DNA of 64,000 nt from Pelomonas sp. Root405 (GCF_001425165.1 NZ_LMDU01000012.1:15036-79035), one strand, 5' to 3'; positions 40,086 through 50,200 are shown, counted from the first letter of the stretch. Notes: generated by a model from the letters alone, not told the origin. Translations and numbers: made by a program.

Positions 40086-42433
40086 TACCGCAACAAGCGC
40101 AGGCCGTAGAGCCCGCCCGCGAGGGAACCCGGCTTGGCGACGAAGCGCACCTCCAGCTTGCCGCCCGCAGCACGCACCAGTTCGTCCGGCAACGCAATGT
40201 CGCGGCTGTACAGCGGCGCGGTCTCGGCGGCCAGCACCAGCTCGGCCAGCAGCTGGCCATTCACGATCACGTCGAAGCGCCGGCCGGCGTCGCTGCTGGC
40301 CAGTGTCAGGCGCAGCGTGCGGGCCTGCGCCTCGCGGTCGTTCAGCACATAGCTGAACCACTGCTTGGCATGCCGCCAGCGGCCGGCCGGGGCGATGCCG
40401 CTTTCGGCACCTTCGCCCTTGAAGCCATGGTCGGACTCGGGCTGCTGCTCGCCAGGGGCGACCTGGTCGATGGTTTGTGCGTCCAGCGCCAGACGCGCCT
40501 CCTCGGCCTTGGCCAGCTCCAGGCGCAGCAGGCTCTGCTGGGCGGGTGTGCTGCGCGCCCAATAGAGCATGTAGCGCGAGTCGTGAAGGCGAAAGAAGGG
40601 GATGAGCTGCAGATCCTCGGCTCCCCTGCCGCCCTGGATCAGGCCGGGTGCGACGAAGGTCAGCGGCTGGCCGGGCACGGGCTTGAAGCGGCGCATGAAG
40701 TCCGCCTTGTCACTGACGAAGACGGGCGCGCTGTCCTGCGGGCAGACAGCGCCGTGCGCGATGTGGCCCATGCGGGAGCCATCGGCGCGGAAGTCGAGCT
40801 TCTCTCCGGGCTGCGGCGTCTTGGCGGCCAGCACGATAGGGCCGTGCAGCACGGCCACGTAGTTCTTCAGCGCCGGCATGGGCTCCAGCGTCGTGCGCAT
40901 CGGCAGCTCGACGTCGACCTGGTCGCCCGCCTTCCAGTCGCGGCGCAGCTCGACATGCCCGCCGGGCCTGGCCTTGACGGCGACCGGCTTGCCGTTGAGC
41001 CTGACCTTCAGCGCGCCGGGCGCAACCCAGCCGGGATAGCGGATCTTCAGCGCGAAGCTGCCGGCACCGTCCACCGTCAGCCGCGTGCGCGACTCGTCGG
41101 GAAAGCGCGTGGACTGCGTCAGCTTCACGCCGCGCTCGCGCCAGTCCAGCGTCGACGCGACGAAGAGGTTGACGTGCAGCGCATCGCCGTCATGCGCGTA
41201 GATGAACTCGCCATGGCGCGCGTGGCTTTCAATGCCCGACCCCACGCAGCACCACATGCCTTCGTGCACCTGCGAGTAGACGCGGTAGTGCTGTGGCCGC
41301 ACCGGCGTGAAGTAGACGAAGCCGCCCTGCGGATGCTGGGACGCGAGGATGTGGTTGTAGAGAGTGCGCTCGTAGTAGTCGGCATACCGGCCCTGACCCG
41401 GCGCGGCCTGCTGCAGCAGCGCGGTCAGCTTCAGCATGTTGTAGCTGTTGCAGGTCTCGGGCCCCTCCACCTCGTTGAGCATGGGCTTGAAGTCGTCGGC
41501 CGGGTGGAAGTGCTCCTTGACGCTGTTGCCGCCGATGGCGACCGAACGCTTCTCGACCACCGTGCGCCAGAAGAACTCGGCCGCCTGCCGGCCCTCGTCC
41601 TCACCCGAGATCTGCGCGATGCGCGCGAAGCCGATGACCTTTGGGATCTGCGTGTTGGCATGCAGGCCGGTCAGCTTGTCCTGCTGGCTGGCAAGCGGCT
41701 GCAGGATGGCCTGGTGCGAGAAGCGCCGGGCCAGCGCCAGGTAGCGCAGGTCACCGGTCATGTCGGCCACGTCGGCCAGCACCTCGTTCATGCCGCCATG
41801 CTCGGCGCGCAGCATGTCCTGCATCTGCGCGTCGGTCAGCGGCGTGGTCAGACGCAGCGCCCAGTCGGACAGCCTGACGAGCATGACCTTGGCGTCTGCG
41901 CTGCCCGCATGCACCCAGGCATCGCGCAGGCCCGCAAACACCTTGTGGATGTTGTACCAGGGCACCCAGCGGCCGTTGACCGCGAAGCTGTCGACCTTGA
42001 GGTCGCCTTTGGCCACCTCGCTCCAGGCCTTGGCGCCGTCGGGGATGCCGCCGATGTAGCCATTGCCCAGCGCGTCCTGGCAGCGCTTGAGCTCGGCGAT
42101 GACGTAGTCCAGACGCTTCTTCACCTCGGCGTCGCCCGTGGACGCCCACATCAGCGCCAGCGCCGACACGTAGTGGCCGCCCATGTGGCCGTCCAGGCCG
42201 CTGGACTCCCAGTTGGCATAGCTGGGCGACTTGGGCACCAGCCCGGCCTCGCGCAGGAAAGGCGCCAGCAGCCGGTCGGCGTCCAGCGCCATCAGGTACT
42301 GCAGGTTGGTGGCCTGCGCGGCAAAGAAGGGGCCATCCTGCAGCCGCACGCGGTCAAGCGGGAAGAGCTGCGTCGCCGCATGGGCGCCATGGGCGCACAG
42401 CGCGAGAGTCAGAGCGACGAGCAGCTTCTTCAC
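40085..42433 (-). CDS. GH127 beta-L-arabinofuranosidase
   Basis: 782 residues from a GTG start at 42433 (GGGAGCTGAT before it), opening signal peptide VKKLLVALTLALCAHGAHAA. It has the (alpha/alpha)6 GH127 catalytic domain. The zinc-thiolate site typical of the family is visible as ETCNSYNML (Glu-x-Cys) and WCCVGSG (paired Cys, of which one is the nucleophile). GH127 enzymes release beta-L-arabinofuranose from arabino-oligosaccharides or hydroxyproline-linked chains. The start lies 1 bp after the upstream GH43 stop, so the two are translated together. A C-terminal beta domain (from about 650) follows. Confidence 0.88.
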   Translation of the reverse strand: MKKLLVALTLALCAHGAHAATQLFPLDRVRLQDGPFFAAQATNLQYLMALDADRLLAPFLREAGLVPKSPSYANWESSGLDGHMGGHYVSALALMWASTGDAEVKKRLDYVIAELKRCQDALGNGYIGGIPDGAKAWSEVAKGDLKVDSFAVNGRWVPWYNIHKVFAGLRDAWVHAGSADAKVMLVRLSDWALRLTTPLTDAQMQDMLRAEHGGMNEVLADVADMTGDLRYLALARRFSHQAILQPLASQQDKLTGLHANTQIPKVIGFARIAQISGEDEGRQAAEFFWRTVVEKRSVAIGGNSVKEHFHPADDFKPMLNEVEGPETCNSYNMLKLTALLQQAAPGQGRYADYYERTLYNHILASQHPQGGFVYFTPVRPQHYRVYSQVHEGMWCCVGSGIESHARHGEFIYAHDGDALHVNLFVASTLDWRERGVKLTQSTRFPDESRTRLTVDGAGSFALKIRYPGWVAPGALKVRLNGKPVAVKARPGGHVELRRDWKAGDQVDVELPMRTTLEPMPALKNYVAVLHGPIVLAAKTPQPGEKLDFRADGSRMGHIAHGAVCPQDSAPVFVSDKADFMRRFKPVPGQPLTFVAPGLIQGGRGAEDLQLIPFFRLHDSRYMLYWARSTPAQQSLLRLELAKAEEARLALDAQTIDQVAPGEQQPESDHGFKGEGAESGIAPAGRWRHAKQWFSYVLNDREAQARTLRLTLASSDAGRRFDVIVNGQLLAELVLAAETAPLYSRDIALPDELVRAAGGKLEVRFVAKPGSLAGGLYGLRLLR

Positions 42434-42434
42434 A

Positions 42435-44012
42435 TCAGCTCCCTGTGCGGATGGCCCAGAGCGAGACTCCACCGACTGAGAGTGCGCTGAAGCCGACGAC
42501 GAACGCACTGGCGTTGGTATTCCATTGACGGGACAGTACGCCCGCATAGGTCACGCCGCCGCTCACGATGCTGAGCTTGTTGCTGCCCTTGTGCGTCCAG
42601 GTGCCCGTCATGCCGCCGGTGACCGTGCCGTCGGCGTTCAGCGTCACGTTGATGGACGCCTTGGTCGTGGCGGTGATGTCCTTGCCGTGATTGACAAGCT
42701 TGTAGCCGCCGGCCGCCTGCGCTGCGCTGACGTCGGCCGTCTGCGCCGGCGTGGCCAGGCTCAGCGGCGCGTAGCGCAGCGGTGCGATGACCAGCCAGCC
42801 GTCTTCGCTCAGGTGCATCTCGTGCACGCGGATCTCGTGCGCCTCTCCGGTGCCGGGGAAGCGCGTGTGGAAGACGATGAAGTACTGGCCCGTCGCCGCG
42901 TCACGGTAGGCCGAGTTGTGGCCGGGCGAGACGTAGCCCAGGGCCGTGCCGGTCTCACCACTGGCGAGCACGAACTGGTGGCCGCCCATCAGCTTCATGC
43001 CGTGGGGCGTGATGCTGGCGTCGTCGAAGATGGTGCCCGCGGCGCCCTTGACGGTCGCCATGTCGGTGCCGGTGCCGTCGACGAAGGGGCCGTCCGGGTT
43101 GCGCGAGCGGGCGATGCGCACGTTGTAGCCGCCCACCGCGTCCAGGCCGCCGAAGGAGACGAACAAGTAGTAGTACTGGCTCTCGGGGCTGTAGAGGATG
43201 TAGGGGCCCTCGATGCGCGCATGGTTGCCGCCCATCAGGTGCTTGCCATAGCCCTGGCCAGGCAGCGGCACACCGGTGGCCGCATCCAGCTGCATGATGA
43301 AGATGCCGCCGGAGTAGGAGCCGTAGACCATCCACAGCTTGCCCGTCGCGTCGGCAAACACCGACGGGTCGACGACGGTGGGATGCTTGGTCGCGTCGTA
43401 GACCGTGCCGTCCTCACTGGGCAGGCCCCATTGGCCGGACTTCAGCAGCAGCTGCTTGTTGACATAGGGGCCGTCGACCTTGTCGGCCACGGCAATGCCC
43501 AGCGCCGAGCGCGGCGAATCGCCCTTGCAGGCGTTGTAGTACATGGCGTACTGGCCACCAGGCAGGCGCGTGACGTCGGGCGCCCACAACGTGGTCGTCT
43601 GCGCCCAGGCCAGGGTCTCGGCCAGCTCGGTGGTCACCTTGTTGCCGAACAGCGGATTGGCGTTGTTGACGCCATCGGCCAGCTTGCTCCAGTTCATCAG
43701 GTCGGTCGACTTGGCGGCGGCCAGGTGTGAGCCGAAGACGTAGAAGGCACCGTCGGCACGGATCACCGAGGGGTCATGCACGCCGGCGTTGGCGAAGGCG
43801 ATGGGCGACTGCGAAGGCGCGGGCGCCGGGGCGGGCGTGGGTGCCGGTGCCGGTGCCGGCGTGGGCGCTGGCGCTGGTGTCGGGGCGGGCGCGGGCGCCG
43901 GGCTGGGCGAGGGTGCGGGGCTGTCGCCGCCACCGCCGCCACCGCCGCAGGCGGTCAGTACGAATGCGGCGGCAGAACCCGCGAGAAGGTCGCGGCGCTT
44001 GTGCAGGGCCAT
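42435..44012 (-). CDS. Lipoprotein GH43, endo-arabinanase-like
   Basis: 525 residues. The signal ends in a lipobox with Cys (AFVLTACGGGGGGG), so the enzyme is lipid-anchored. A Pro/Ala-rich linker (residues about 30-67) of PAPAPAPTPAP type separates the anchor from the propeller. The GH43 propeller follows with AGVHDPSVIRADGAFYVFGS (general base), HPTVVDPSVF and HARIEGPYIL (acid Glu). The C-terminal extra domain (about 400-525) is the beta domain common in GH43 endo-1,5-alpha-L-arabinanases. It likely cuts arabinan at the cell surface or periplasmic face. Confidence 0.85.
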   Translation of the reverse strand: MALHKRRDLLAGSAAAFVLTACGGGGGGGDSPAPSPSPAPAPAPTPAPAPTPAPAPAPTPAPAPAPSQSPIAFANAGVHDPSVIRADGAFYVFGSHLAAAKSTDLMNWSKLADGVNNANPLFGNKVTTELAETLAWAQTTTLWAPDVTRLPGGQYAMYYNACKGDSPRSALGIAVADKVDGPYVNKQLLLKSGQWGLPSEDGTVYDATKHPTVVDPSVFADATGKLWMVYGSYSGGIFIMQLDAATGVPLPGQGYGKHLMGGNHARIEGPYILYSPESQYYYLFVSFGGLDAVGGYNVRIARSRNPDGPFVDGTGTDMATVKGAAGTIFDDASITPHGMKLMGGHQFVLASGETGTALGYVSPGHNSAYRDAATGQYFIVFHTRFPGTGEAHEIRVHEMHLSEDGWLVIAPLRYAPLSLATPAQTADVSAAQAAGGYKLVNHGKDITATTKASINVTLNADGTVTGGMTGTWTHKGSNKLSIVSGGVTYAGVLSRQWNTNASAFVVGFSALSVGGVSLWAIRTGS

Positions 44013-44191
44013 GGTGTCTTGTCTCCTGTTGGCTTGGTTTTGCGGCACAGCCTATGGCGCTGTGCACCGCCGCGCCAATCACATTGCGGACGCTGCCGAT
44101 GCAGGTTTCGGTATGCCGCCCCCCGCGGCAGACGGGCACGGCAAAGCCCGGGTCGTCCGCGAGGACGGCCCGGGCAAAGGGGAGGGAGGCG

Positions 44192-45733
44192 TCAGCCTTC
44201 GACGGCGACGACGATGAAGGACTTGGCCGGCAGCTTGATCAGCAGCTTGCCGTCAGCGGCCCGGGCCTCGAAGGCCTGGGGCACGACCTGCGCCGGCTTG
44301 CCCAGCTCGTTCTGCGCATCCATCGCGGCCCCGGTCAGCAGCTTGCCCTTGACGGCCTTGGGCGCGCCCGAGCCGACCTGCAGTGTCAGCTCGGCGGGCT
44401 GGTTCGCGTTCGAGTTGACCAGGCCGATGTAGAGCTTGCCGTCCTTGCCGCGCGCGGCGGTGGCGGAGAGCGTCGGCATGGAGAACTTGTCGACCTTGTA
44501 GACCGGGTTGTTCTCGATCTTCGCGGGCACCGAGGTGGCGTCCTGGAATGGCGTGTACATCGCGAACGCATGGTAGGTCGGGGTCAGCACCAGCTTGTCC
44601 TTGCTGGTGAGGATCATGGCCTGCAGCACGTTGACCATCTGGGCGATGTTGGTCATGTGCACGCGGTCGGCGTGGTCGTGGAAGACGTTGAAGTGCAGGG
44701 CCGCGAGCAGCGCGTCGCGCAGGGTGTTGCGCTGGACCAGGAAGCCGGGGTTGCTGCCGGCATCGGGGTCGTACCAGCTGCCCCACTCGTCGAAGTAGAA
44801 ACCGATCTTCTTGCTCGGGTCGTTCTTTTCAAGGACGGCCTTGTTGACCTTGATCATGTTCTCGATCTGCTGGACGTTGCCCAGTGTCGAGACCCATTCG
44901 CTTTCGGGGAAGCCGACGGCCGAGCCCTTCTTCTCCCAGTTGCCGGTGGGCAGCGTGTAGGCGTGGTGGGAAATGGCGGTGACGTTGGGCACGCCCTTGC
45001 TCAGCGCTTCCGTCCACTCCGTCTGCATGCCGTTGCCGCCGCTGGCGATCAACTTCGGGCGGTTGTGCTCGGGCGTCTTCAGAAAGGTGGCCCAGTGCCG
45101 GTAGATGTCGGCGTAGTACTCGGGGCGCATGTTGCCGCCGCAGCCCCAGGCCTCGTTGCCCAGCGCGTAGTAGTGCACGCGGAAGGGCTTGTCGCGGCCG
45201 TTCTTGCGGCGTTGCTCGACGATGGTGGCGTTGCCCTCGCCGGTCATGTACTCCAGCCACTCGGCCGCTTCCTGCGGGGTGCCGGTGCCGACGTTGGCGT
45301 TGACGTAGGCCTCGGCGCCGAGCTGTTCGACGAGGTCGAAGAACTCGTGCGTGCCGACGGCATTGTTCTCGGGCACGCCGCCCCAGTGGGTGTTGACCTT
45401 GACCGGGCGCTTGTTGCGCGGGCCGATGCCGTCGCGCCAGTGGTATTCGTCGGCGAAGCAGCCGCCGGGCCAGCGCACCAGCGGCACCTTCAGCTCCTTG
45501 AGCGCCGCGACCACGTCCTTGCGCCAGCCGCGCACATTCGGGATCTTGGACTCGGGTCCGACCCACATGCCTTCGTAGATGCCGGTGCCGAGGTGCTCGG
45601 CGAACTGGCCGTAGATGTTGCGGTGGATGACCGGGCCGGGCTGGTCGGGGTTGACGACCAGCTTGATGTCGGCGGCCACGGCGCTTGCGCCTACGGCCAG
45701 GGTCGCCACAAGGGCGAACAGTTGCTTCTTCAT
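44192..45733 (-). CDS. GH51 alpha-L-arabinofuranosidase, exported
   Basis: 513 residues. The signal peptide (MKKQLFALVATLAVGASAVA) is notable because many GH51 enzymes are cytoplasmic. The (beta/alpha)8 domain shows WPGGCFADEYHWRDGIG, the acid/base Glu in YALGNEAWGCGG and the nucleophile Glu in GFYFDEWGSWY. The C-terminal beta sandwich ends KLPAKSFIVVAVEG. It removes alpha-L-arabinofuranosyl side groups and shortens arabino-oligosaccharides. It lies between the GH43 lipoprotein and the aldehyde dehydrogenase in the same direction. Confidence 0.92.
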   Translation of the reverse strand: MKKQLFALVATLAVGASAVAADIKLVVNPDQPGPVIHRNIYGQFAEHLGTGIYEGMWVGPESKIPNVRGWRKDVVAALKELKVPLVRWPGGCFADEYHWRDGIGPRNKRPVKVNTHWGGVPENNAVGTHEFFDLVEQLGAEAYVNANVGTGTPQEAAEWLEYMTGEGNATIVEQRRKNGRDKPFRVHYYALGNEAWGCGGNMRPEYYADIYRHWATFLKTPEHNRPKLIASGGNGMQTEWTEALSKGVPNVTAISHHAYTLPTGNWEKKGSAVGFPESEWVSTLGNVQQIENMIKVNKAVLEKNDPSKKIGFYFDEWGSWYDPDAGSNPGFLVQRNTLRDALLAALHFNVFHDHADRVHMTNIAQMVNVLQAMILTSKDKLVLTPTYHAFAMYTPFQDATSVPAKIENNPVYKVDKFSMPTLSATAARGKDGKLYIGLVNSNANQPAELTLQVGSGAPKAVKGKLLTGAAMDAQNELGKPAQVVPQAFEARAADGKLLIKLPAKSFIVVAVEG

Positions 45734-45774
45734 CGTCTTTGTCTCCTTCGTTGTTCTGTCAGGGCTGACGCGTC

Positions 45775-47361
45775 TTAGTTCCGCGTAAGGGCACCATCAC
45801 GGCGCCGCCAGACGCCACGCTCGTTCGGTTCTCTGAGTACCGCCGGCAGCAGCGCACGCGGCATGTTCTGGTAGCAGACGGGGCGCAGGAAGCGCTGGAT
45901 GGCCGCGGTGCCGACGGAGCTGCTGCGGCCGTCGCTCGTCGCTGGGAAGGGGCCGCCGTGCACCATGGCCGTCGACACCTCCACGCCGGTGGGATAGCCG
46001 TTGGCCAGGATGCGGCCAACCTTGCGTTCCAGCGCCGGCAGCAGGCGACGGGCGGCGGCCAGGTCGGCCTCGTCGTCGTCCTGCAGTTGCAGCGTGGCGG
46101 TCAGCTGGCCTTCCAGACCCTCGATGACGGCGAGCAGTTCGTCCAGGTCCCAGCAGGCGACCAGCAGCGAGGCCGGGCCGAAGATCTCGGACTGCATCGC
46201 GTGGTTGGCCAGGAAGGCCGCGCCCGTGGTCTTGAACAGGCTGGGCGCGCCTTGGCAGCCGCTCGATGTGCTGCGCAGCAGCGTGTCGACGGCGGGCTGG
46301 CCGGCGAGCTGGTCCTCACCGCGCTGGTAGGCGCCGGCGATACCAGGGGTCAGCATGGTGGCGGCCGGCACGGGCTTGAGGGCCTCCGCGGCGGCGGCCG
46401 CGAAGCGGTCGAAATCCGCGCTGGCCAGACCCAGCACGAGGCCGGGGTTGGTGCAGAACTGGCCGACGCCCATCGTCAGCGAACCCGCAAAGCCGGTCGC
46501 GATCTCGGCACCGCGTGCCGCCAACGCGCCGGGCAGCACAACGACCGGGTTGATGCTGCTCATCTCGGCGTAGACGGGAATGGGCTGCGGGCGGGCTGCC
46601 GCTGCGGCCATCAGCGCCGTGCCGCCGCTGCGCGAGCCGGTGAAGCCGACGGCCTGGATGGCCGGATGGCGCACCAGCGTGTCGCCGATGCCGTGCCCGC
46701 TGCCGGTCAGCAGCGCGAAGACACCGGCGGGCAGCTTGCTCAGGCGCACGGCCTCGACGACCGCGCGGCCGACGAGTTCCGACGTGCCGGGGTGGGCCGA
46801 ATGCGCCTTCACGACGACCGGGCAGCCGGCCGCCAGCGCGGCAGCGGTATCGCCACCGGCGACCGAGAAGGCCAGCGGGAAGTTGCTGGCGCCGAACACG
46901 GCCACCGGACCCACGCCGACGAAGCGCAGGCGCAAGTCGGGCCGGGGGGGCGTGCGTGTGGGCAGGGCGGTGTCGATGCGGGCGTCCTGCCAGCTGCCTT
47001 CGCGCAGCAGCTCGGCGAACAGCTTGAGCTGGTTCATCGTGCGGCCACGCTCGCCCTCCAGGCGGGCGCGCGGCAGGCCGGTCTCGGCCATCGCGCGATT
47101 GATGAGATCGTCGCCCAGCGCCAGGATCTGCGCGGCGATCTGCTCGAGGAAGTCGGCACGCTCCTGGTCCGTCGTGGCACGGTAGGTGTCGAAGGCGGCG
47201 CCAGCGAGGGCGCAGGCTTCGGCCACCTGGGCGGCGTCAACCGCGTGGAAGTCGGGGCCGAGCGCTTCGCCCTTGCTGGGGTCGAACGCCTGGAAGGCAG
47301 CGCCGTTGCCGCGCACCGGCTCGCCGCCGATCAAGGCCAGGCCCTGGATGGTGTTGCTCAT
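45775..47361 (-). CDS. Alpha-ketoglutaric semialdehyde dehydrogenase
   Basis: 528 residues from ATG 47361, of the NADP-type aldehyde dehydrogenase branch that oxidises 2,5-dioxopentanoate to 2-oxoglutarate, the last step of the oxidative L-arabinose, D-glucarate and hydroxyproline routes. Seen: the cofactor segment VFGASNFPLAFSVAGGDTAA, the general-base Glu in YAEMSSINPVVVLP, catalytic Cys in MGVGQFCTNPGLV and FGPASLLV near the C-terminus. Next to an arabonate dehydratase the arabinose route is the obvious assignment. The in-frame ATG at 47436 gives an Arg-rich leader and is rejected. Confidence 0.88.
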   Translation of the reverse strand: MSNTIQGLALIGGEPVRGNGAAFQAFDPSKGEALGPDFHAVDAAQVAEACALAGAAFDTYRATTDQERADFLEQIAAQILALGDDLINRAMAETGLPRARLEGERGRTMNQLKLFAELLREGSWQDARIDTALPTRTPPRPDLRLRFVGVGPVAVFGASNFPLAFSVAGGDTAAALAAGCPVVVKAHSAHPGTSELVGRAVVEAVRLSKLPAGVFALLTGSGHGIGDTLVRHPAIQAVGFTGSRSGGTALMAAAAARPQPIPVYAEMSSINPVVVLPGALAARGAEIATGFAGSLTMGVGQFCTNPGLVLGLASADFDRFAAAAAEALKPVPAATMLTPGIAGAYQRGEDQLAGQPAVDTLLRSTSSGCQGAPSLFKTTGAAFLANHAMQSEIFGPASLLVACWDLDELLAVIEGLEGQLTATLQLQDDDEADLAAARRLLPALERKVGRILANGYPTGVEVSTAMVHGGPFPATSDGRSSSVGTAAIQRFLRPVCYQNMPRALLPAVLREPNERGVWRRRDGALTRN

Positions 47362-47375
47362 GGAGAACCTCGGAA

Positions 47376-49130
47376 TCAGTGAGAGTGGCGCGGCACGGCC
47401 GAGCCGCGCTTGCCGCGCAGGAAGTCGAAGTCGCAACCTTCGTCGGCCTGCAGCACATGCTGCACATAGAGCTGGCGGTAGCCGCTGGCGTCCTGCGGGT
47501 CCACGGTTTGGGCGGCGGCCCAGGCGGTCAGGCGAGCGTCCAGCTCGGCTTCGGTGATGTCCAGGTGCAGGCGGCCGGCAGCGCAGTCCAGCTCGATGTA
47601 GTCGCCTTCCTTGACGACGGCGAGCGGGCCGCCGGCGCGCGCCTCGGGCGCCACGTGAAGCACGACGGTGCCGTAGGCGGTGCCGCTCATGCGGGCGTCG
47701 GAGATGCGCACCATGTCCTTCACGCCCGCGGCCAGCAGCTTGGGCGGCAGGCCCATGTTGCCGACCTCGGCCATGCCGGGGTAGCCCTTGGGGCCGCAGT
47801 TCTTCATGACGAGGATGGAGCTGGCGTCGACCTCCAGGTCCGGGTCGACAATGCGTGCCTTGTAGTCCTCGAAGTGCTCGAAGACGACGGCGCGGCCGCG
47901 GTGCTTCATCAGCTCGGGCGTGGCCGCCGAGGGCTTGAGCACGGCGCCGCGCGGTGCCAGGTTGCCGCGCAGGATGCAGATGCCGCCATCCTTGATGAGC
48001 GGGTTGTCGATCTGGCGGATGACTTCGTCGTCATAGATGGGCGCGTCGACGACATTGGCCCACAGCGTCTTGCCGTTGACGGTCAGTGCGTCCTTGTGCG
48101 GGAGCAGGTCGGCCTCGCCCAGGCGGCGCAGCACGGCGGGCAGGCCACCGGCGTAATAGAACTCTTCCATCAGGAAGCGTCCCGAGGGCAGCAGGTCCAC
48201 GACAGTGGGCGTGCCGCGGCCAATGCGCGTCCAGTCTTCCAGCTCCAGGTCCACGCCGATGCGGCCGGCAATCGCCTTCAGGTGGATGACGGCATTCGTC
48301 GAACCACCGATGGCCGCGTTGACGCGGATGGCGTTCTCGAAGGCTTGCTTGGTCAGTACCTTGGAGAGGGTCAGCTCTTCCCACACCATCTCGACGATGC
48401 GCATGCCCGACAGGTGGGCCAGCACATAACGGCGTGCATCGACGGCAGGAATGGCGGCGTTGTGCGGCAGCGAGGTGCCGAGCGCCTCGGCCATGCAGGC
48501 CATCGTCGAGGCCGTGCCCATGGTGTTGCAGGTGCCGGCCGAGCGCGAATGGCCCGCCTCGGCGGCCATGAAGTCGTGCATGCTCAGCTCACCAGCCTTG
48601 ACCTGCTCGTGCAGCTGCCACACGGCCGTGCCTGAGCCGATGTTCTTGCCATTGAGCTTGCCGTTGAGCATCGGCCCGCCGGTGACGACGATGGCCGGCA
48701 CGTCGACGCTGGCCGCGCCCATCAGCAGGGCGGGCGTGGTCTTGTCGCAGCCCACCAGCAGCACGACGGCGTCCATCGGGTTGCCGCGGATGCTTTCCTC
48801 GACGTCCATGCTGGCCAGGTTGCGCGTCAGCATCGCCGTGGGGCGCAGGTTGGACTCGCCGCTGGAGAACACCGGGAACTCGACCGGCCAGCCGCCGGCT
48901 TCGATGATGCCGCGCTTGACGTGCTCGGCCAGCTTGCGGAAGTGAGCATTGCAGGGCGTCAGCTCGCTCCACGTATTGCAGATGCCGATGATCGGCTTGC
49001 CGTTGAACTCGTGGTCGGGGATGCCCTGGTTCTTCATCCAGGAGCGGTACATGAAACCGTTCTTGTCCTGGGTACCAAACCACTCCGCAGAGCGCAGCTT
49101 GACCTTGCTTTTCTTGTCCTCAGTCGTCAT
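47376..49130 (-). CDS. L-arabonate dehydratase (IlvD/Edd family)
   Basis: 584 residues, the length of sugar-acid dehydratases of the IlvD/Edd family. Iron-sulfur ligands are visible in GICNTWSELTPCNAHF and in LLVGCDKTTPALLMG, with the Mg2+/substrate part later (SRSAGTCNTMGTASTMACMA). The N-terminal run (RSAEWFGTQDKNGFMYRSWM) is typical of the arabonate/xylonate subgroup rather than of valine-pathway IlvD. It converts L-arabonate to 2-keto-3-deoxy-arabonate. The aldehyde dehydrogenase follows 14 bp later. The intermediate dehydratase, arabinose 1-dehydrogenase and lactonase are not in the window. Confidence 0.88.
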   Translation of the reverse strand: MTTEDKKSKVKLRSAEWFGTQDKNGFMYRSWMKNQGIPDHEFNGKPIIGICNTWSELTPCNAHFRKLAEHVKRGIIEAGGWPVEFPVFSSGESNLRPTAMLTRNLASMDVEESIRGNPMDAVVLLVGCDKTTPALLMGAASVDVPAIVVTGGPMLNGKLNGKNIGSGTAVWQLHEQVKAGELSMHDFMAAEAGHSRSAGTCNTMGTASTMACMAEALGTSLPHNAAIPAVDARRYVLAHLSGMRIVEMVWEELTLSKVLTKQAFENAIRVNAAIGGSTNAVIHLKAIAGRIGVDLELEDWTRIGRGTPTVVDLLPSGRFLMEEFYYAGGLPAVLRRLGEADLLPHKDALTVNGKTLWANVVDAPIYDDEVIRQIDNPLIKDGGICILRGNLAPRGAVLKPSAATPELMKHRGRAVVFEHFEDYKARIVDPDLEVDASSILVMKNCGPKGYPGMAEVGNMGLPPKLLAAGVKDMVRISDARMSGTAYGTVVLHVAPEARAGGPLAVVKEGDYIELDCAAGRLHLDITEAELDARLTAWAAAQTVDPQDASGYRQLYVQHVLQADEGCDFDFLRGKRGSAVPRHSH

Positions 49131-49246
49131 GTCTTGTCTCGGTGTCGTTCTGGCGGCAGGCAGATGTGCCGGTTCGGAACGATGCTAGGAGCCGAGGGAA
49201 TTGCAATCCAATCAATTTCCAAGGTGTACCGATGTTGTTTTGGATA

Positions 49247-50200
49247 TCAGTCGAGGCGGGAAGGCCGGCCAAAGACCGGCATGCCGTCGGCCGACCACCG
49301 CAATGGCTTCACGAAGGTGTGGCGGTCGGGGTTCCAAAGCGGGTCGCCGACGATCTCTGTATAGGTGCGGGCGTGATAGACCAGCAGCACCTCGTCCGGG
49401 TTGCCCGTCGCTGTGAAGCTGTTGTGGCCGGGGCCGAACACGCTGTCCTCCCCCGCGCTGCGCATGACCGGTTGGGCGGACTTGTGCCAGCTCGCCGGGT
49501 CCAGCAGGTCGGCGCCCTCGTCGGCCCACAGCAGGCCCATGGCGTAGTTCTCGTCCGTCGCGCTGGCCGAGTAGCTGATGAAGACTCGGCCGGGGCGTTG
49601 CAATACGGACGGCCCTTCATTGACGAGGAAGCCGCGGCACTCCCAGTCGTACTCGGGACGGCTGAGCAGCACCGGCTTGCCAGCCAGCTGCCAGGGCGTC
49701 TTCATGTGGGCGATGTACAGATTGGAGTTGCCCGGGATGGCCGGATCCTTCTGGGCCCACAGGTAATAGAGCTGGCCGCGATGGGTGAAGGTGGTCGCAT
49801 CGAGGCAGAAGCTGTCGATGCCCGAATCGACCTGGCCCAGGAATTCCCACGTGCCACCGAGCGGATCCGTCGCCTGGTTGCGGATCGCATACATGCGGTG
49901 CTGGAACATGCCGAGGTGGTCCAGCGCCCGCGTGTGCGCGGCAGCGAAGTAGACATACCAGGCGCCGTCGTTGAAATGCAGTTCGGGCGCCCAGATCAGC
50001 TCGGAGTACGCGCCGGTCTCGGGCTTGTGCCAGACGTCGAACACCGGCGCATCGGCCAGGCCTTCGATGCTGGTGGCGCGGCGCACCTCGATGCGGTCGT
50101 ACTCCGGCACCGACGCGGTGAAGTAATAGAAGCCGTCGCCGTGGCGGCTGATGTGGGGGTCGGCGCGCTGGCGGATCAGGGGCTGGATCAGGTCGGACAT
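49247..50200 (-). CDS. GH43 family enzyme without signal peptide
   Basis: 317 residues, no export signal, so cytoplasmic. The propeller is marked by QRADPHISRHGDGFYYFTAS (general base), the strand YSELIWAPELHFNDGAWYVY and RGFLVNEGPSVLQRPGRVFI (acid Glu in NEGP). The pattern is that of the GH43 subgroup often annotated as alpha-N-arabinofuranosidase. Its cytoplasmic place fits final cleavage of imported arabino-oligosaccharides. It lies between the TonB receptor and the dehydratase, 116 bp upstream of the latter. Confidence 0.85.
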   Translation of the reverse strand: MSDLIQPLIRQRADPHISRHGDGFYYFTASVPEYDRIEVRRATSIEGLADAPVFDVWHKPETGAYSELIWAPELHFNDGAWYVYFAAAHTRALDHLGMFQHRMYAIRNQATDPLGGTWEFLGQVDSGIDSFCLDATTFTHRGQLYYLWAQKDPAIPGNSNLYIAHMKTPWQLAGKPVLLSRPEYDWECRGFLVNEGPSVLQRPGRVFISYSASATDENYAMGLLWADEGADLLDPASWHKSAQPVMRSAGEDSVFGPGHNSFTATGNPDEVLLVYHARTYTEIVGDPLWNPDRHTFVKPLRWSADGMPVFGRPSRLD

